From positions 1 to 5,993 of the forward strand of contig JAIJJM010000144.1 in assembly GCA_022728415.1 (NCBI GenBank): a stretch of 5,993 bases of DNA, in the 5' to 3' direction. The stretch comes from Collinsella sp. GTDB taxonomy: Bacteria > Actinomycetota > Coriobacteriia > Coriobacteriales > Coriobacteriaceae. Below the pieces are notes generated by a model. That model was given only the letters and a program-made list of their open reading frames with translations, was not told the origin of the DNA and ran no database searches. The position numbers were made by a program, and so were the translations under genes. Within the stretch, counting starts at the first letter, position 1; each line of letters starts with the position of its first letter. Positions 4,565 to 5,993 of the stretch are shown in pieces.

Positions 4565-5993
4565 GTGCGACCGAGCGTGAGCAAGTGATGCCCCCACGGC
4601 CATTGATGCCGTGGACGATGGCGTTTTGTGCCGGCTTGTGTGTGGGCTGTGGCTTGGTGCTTAACATGGCGGCCGATGTGCTGCTGGGAGAGCCAGCAGC
4701 GCCCGACACGTCGCTTATGGTCATTTCCGTTGCGGCTGCAGCTTGCATCGTGTTGGCTCGGTCCTGCATGCGCCTTGTGCGGTGGCGGCGCTGGCTGTAT
4801 GCCGCGGTTTTCGGCCTCGTGGCGGGGGCGGTCGTGTCCGCGGGTTGGGCGATCGGGGCGCTACGTGCTTCGAAGGCACTGGATAATCGGGCTGCGAGCA
4901 GTCTCGAGTTTGTTGTGCACGGCGACCCGTCCATCAATGACGATGCGTACTCCTATACCTGCGATGCGTATGAGGGCGAAAAGCGTTTGGGTCAGGTGCG
5001 GCTGTCGTGCGATCGCGAGCTCGACGCCGGTTCGCATGTACGTGCTATCGGTCGAATTTCGCGCTTTGAGAACGATGCGTATGGGCGCTCGCGCGTGCTT
5101 CGAGGCGAGCTTCGAAAAGTGAAGGTCATCCGGTTGGTGTCGGTCGATGAGGGCTCTCCGCGGCCGCTGCTTCGGCTGCGAAATGGGCTGCTTGCGTCCA
5201 TCGCGCCTGCGACCGACCCGGCGCGTGCGCTCATAGCCGGTGTTGTCTGCGGTCGTTCGTCCGAGCTGCGCTCCCAGCCGGCGGGCGACTGGTTTTCGGT
5301 AACGGGAACGGCACATCTTATCGCCGTCTCGGGCAGCCATCTTGCCATCGTGGGGTTTGTAATCGAGGGTGTATTGCAAAAGACTCGGTGTTCACGTGGT
5401 CTTCAGCGGGCGATATTGGCGATAACGCTTGTGGGCTACGCTGCCTTTACGGGCGCGTCTCCCTCGGCCGTGCGCGCGTGCTGCATGGTGTTCGCGACGC
5501 TTGTCGTAAACGGCGCGGGGCGTCGCCGGCATGGCGCATCGGCACTCTTCGTAACCATGTCCATTTTTGTGCTGCTCCGCCCAACGGTGCTGTTCGATAT
5601 GGGTTTTCAACTCTCGTGTGCCAGTGTCTTTGCCATCCTGTGCTTTTGCCCCTATGCGACCTACGCTTTGGGTGAGCTGGGTGTGCCGACGGGTATTGCC
5701 GGCATGCTTTCCGTCACGCTGTGCTCGCAACTGGCGACGCTGCCCATCACCATTCCTGCCTTTGGTACGTTCTCGCTCATTGCTCCGTTGGCGAATGCGG
5801 TCATCGGTCCGGTGGTGAGCCTACTGCTCGCTGTGTCGATCGTGCTGGTTCCCTTTTCGCTCGTGGCGCCGTTGCAGGCTTGGGCACTCGTCGTACCCAT
5901 GATTGCCGCCCGTTGCGCACTGTTCTTTGAGCAGCTGTTTGCCGCCGTGCCGGGTGCATCTGTGAGCGTGCCGCCTGATAGCATGTGGATTTA
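4561..5993 (+). CDS. comEC: ComEC/Rec2 DNA-uptake channel, N-terminal part (3' end outside window)
   Basis: ComEC is the polytopic membrane channel that passes one DNA strand into the cell during transformation. The frame opens at ATG 4561, overlapping the comEA stop as ATGA, and stays open to the right edge (477 residues of a usual 700-800). Three hydrophobic segments at about 17-37, 53-70 and 78-101 precede a soluble extracytoplasmic region (about 112-190) where the DUF4131/OB-like domain belongs. That region has two cysteines, Cys134 and Cys150. The competence domain follows: TGTAHLIAVSGSHLAIVG (248-265), TGASPSAVRA (297-306), DMGFQLSCASVFAI (346-359), and further on QLATLPITIPAFGTFSLIAPLAN, all closely matching ComEC signatures. 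Any C-terminal metallo-beta-lactamase-like domain would lie beyond the window. No frameshift or internal stop is present in the visible part. Confidence 0.95.
   Translation, partial: MSATEREQVMPPRPLMPWTMAFCAGLCVGCGLVLNMAADVLLGEPAAPDTSLMVISVAAAACIVLARSCMRLVRWRRWLYAAVFGLVAGAVVSAGWAIGALRASKALDNRAASSLEFVVHGDPSINDDAYSYTCDAYEGEKRLGQVRLSCDRELDAGSHVRAIGRISRFENDAYGRSRVLRGELRKVKVIRLVSVDEGSPRPLLRLRNGLLASIAPATDPARALIAGVVCGRSSELRSQPAGDWFSVTGTAHLIAVSGSHLAIVGFVIEGVLQKTRCSRGLQRAILAITLVGYAAFTGASPSAVRACCMVFATLVVNGAGRRRHGASALFVTMSIFVLLRPTVLFDMGFQLSCASVFAILCFCPYATYALGELGVPTGIAGMLSVTLCSQLATLPITIPAFGTFSLIAPLANAVIGPVVSLLLAVSIVLVPFSLVAPLQAWALVVPMIAARCALFFEQLFAAVPGASVSVPPDSMWI

Noticed and set aside
4628..5122. A 164-residue + strand open frame inside comEC, plus others at 5388-5675 and 5567-5818
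   Set aside because: The comEC frame is continuous from 4561 to the window edge with clear signatures, so these are out-of-frame shadows and not signs of a frameshift.

Overview
The window is a stretch of actinobacterial core chromosome, GC-rich (about 60 % by eye) with strong G/C preference at third codon positions. All seven genes lie on the + strand. The order pyrF, mihF, gmk, rpoZ is the arrangement known from Actinobacteria (mihF encodes the actinobacterial integration host factor). A class-1B type PyrD next to pyrF, a thiI gene, and a comEA-comEC pair together suggest a gut member of the Coriobacteriia, most likely Collinsella or a close relative. The genus is an inference from gene content and protein style; no database search was possible.

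Layout: (1) positions 1-989 hold the end of a pyrimidine biosynthesis operon, with the 3' end of pyrD overlapping a complete pyrF. (2) Positions 990-1228 are non-coding. They contain a long imperfect hairpin that probably ends the pyr transcript, then a promoter region with a striking dyad that coincides with an extended -10 box. (3) Positions 1229-3639 hold a tightly packed operon, mihF-gmk-rpoZ-thiI, with 0, 5 and 0 bases between genes, closed by a textbook intrinsic terminator at 3650-3682. (4) Positions 3683-3853 hold a candidate promoter and a second dyad. (5) From 3854 to the right edge lies a DNA-uptake pair, comEA and comEC, overlapping by 4 bases (ATGA); comEC runs off the window.

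How the genes fit together: PyrD and PyrF carry out late steps of UMP synthesis, and Gmk makes GDP from GMP, so nucleotide supply is well represented. mIHF (nucleoid/DNA bending) and RpoZ (RNA polymerase omega) belong to DNA organisation and transcription. ThiI makes 4-thiouridine in tRNA and may supply thiamin sulfur. ComEA and ComEC bind and import single-stranded DNA.

I see no mobile element, CRISPR array, RNA gene, frameshift or pseudogene. I also found no convincing undescribed multi-gene system. The most noteworthy non-coding signals are the dyads upstream of mihF and comEA; the most noteworthy protein details are a Ser-for-Gly change in the ThiI PP-loop and cysteine pairs in the extracytoplasmic parts of ComEA and ComEC.
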